Source: Nevskia soli DSM 19509 (GTDB lineage: Bacteria > Pseudomonadota > Gammaproteobacteria > Nevskiales > Nevskiaceae). From it: a stretch of DNA of 27,138 nucleotides. The position numbers and the translations under genes were made by a program. Under the pieces are notes generated by a model that was not told where the DNA came from, did no database searches, and saw nothing but the letters and a program-made list of their open reading frames with translations. This document shows, in pieces, positions 26,850-27,138 of the stretch (position 1 is its first letter; each line of letters starts with the position of its first letter). The DNA lies in NCBI RefSeq assembly GCF_000711955.1, contig NZ_JONR01000054.1, positions 1 through 27,138 on the forward strand, written 5' to 3'.

Positions 26850-27138
26850 TCAAACTGCCAAGAGCACCTGAGGATTGAAGGAAGTGTGGTGTCGGTGGAT
26901 GGACCAGGCGATGCGGGCGATCTTGCGAGCCAGGATGACCAGGGCGGCGGTTGTGGAGAGGCCTTTTGCGCGCTGGCGCTGGTAGAAAGGCCTCCAGGTT
27001 TTGGTTTTTGCGGCGGACATGGCGGCGTTGTAGAGCAGCCGGCGCAATTCTGCGGGGCCACGTTTGGACAGGCGCCGGCGGCCGGATTTCTGGCCGGAAT
27101 CCATTGGCCGGGGATCCAGGCCGGTATAGGCCACAAAG
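26850..27138 (-). mobile_element. IS110-family transposase, C-terminal part (runs off the window)
   Basis: About 95 residues of the C-terminal domain of an IS110/IS116/IS902-type transposase are visible, reading from the right edge to a TGA at 26850-26852. The motif AYTGLDPRPMDSGQKSG, followed by RRRLSKRGPAELRRLLYNAAMSA and then a basic helix ending in AALVILARKIARIAW, matches the transposase_20 domain. The serine in MDSG is probably the conserved catalytic serine of this domain. The true start lies outside the window; the GTG at 27134 is internal. The downstream end is short (at most 43 bp to purL), as in the IS110 subgroup, whose guide (bridge) RNA is encoded in the long left end upstream of the gene. 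That part is beyond the window. The visible part has no frameshift, so the element may be intact. Confidence 0.9.

Overview
This is a high-GC bacterial chromosome segment, most likely from a gammaproteobacterium near the Nevskiales/Xanthomonadales. The support is a DUF1820 gene, a single-chain 1282-residue PurL, a TolA-like energy transducer beside an ExbD/TolR gene, and GGGAAT-rich and REP-like intergenic repeats of the kind common in those groups. The taxonomic call is an inference from family flavour, not from any marker gene. Genes are densely packed and mostly on the plus strand. No rRNA, tRNA, CRISPR array or prophage is visible.

Layout. (1) 1-1131: the end of a proton-motive-force energy-transduction cluster, ExbD/TolR then a TonB/TolA-like transducer with a TTG start, a 12-proline run and a TolA-type cysteine pair. 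(2) 1352-3641: glycolytic gap and pgk, separated by a hairpin terminator embedded in a GGGAAT-type repeat. (3) 3730-4038, minus: a small secreted Gln-rich protein with its own terminator. (4) 4148-7071: LemA lipoprotein, two TPM-domain proteins and a MoxR AAA+ ATPase, with no VWA partner in the window. (5) 7257-8264, minus: a GtrB/DPM1-like membrane glycosyltransferase. (6) 8497-14500: a tightly packed four-gene signalling operon, made of a 1190-residue CHASE3-HAMP-GAF-HisKA-HATPase-REC-REC-REC hybrid kinase, a stand-alone CheR, a stand-alone CheB methylesterase domain, and a REC-GGDEF diguanylate cyclase. (7) 14651-16468: a DmdC/FadE-like acyl-CoA dehydrogenase with a strong terminator. (8) 16648-21386: the phosphate regulon operon pstS-pstC-pstA-pstB-phoU with a candidate Pho box and a hairpin between pstS and pstC. 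(9) 21793-26806: a DUF1820 protein, a YycJ-like metallo-beta-lactamase-fold hydrolase and purL. (10) 26850-27138, minus: the C-terminal end of an IS110-family transposase, running off the right edge.

How the genes work together. The signalling operon is the most unusual block. The chemotaxis adaptation enzymes CheR and CheB are coupled to a hybrid kinase and a cyclic-di-GMP synthase, with no chemoreceptor, CheA or CheW nearby. The kinase has a degenerate middle receiver, and its pre-catalytic coiled coil carries a Glu-rich motif repeated exactly five heptads apart, which could be the CheR/CheB substrate. The pst block is a standard high-affinity phosphate importer plus its signalling regulator. 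The IS110 end lies within 45 bp of purL, next to a half-copy of a REP-like sequence whose fuller relative occurs after moxR. This fits the habit of some RNA-guided IS110 elements of inserting into REP sequences.
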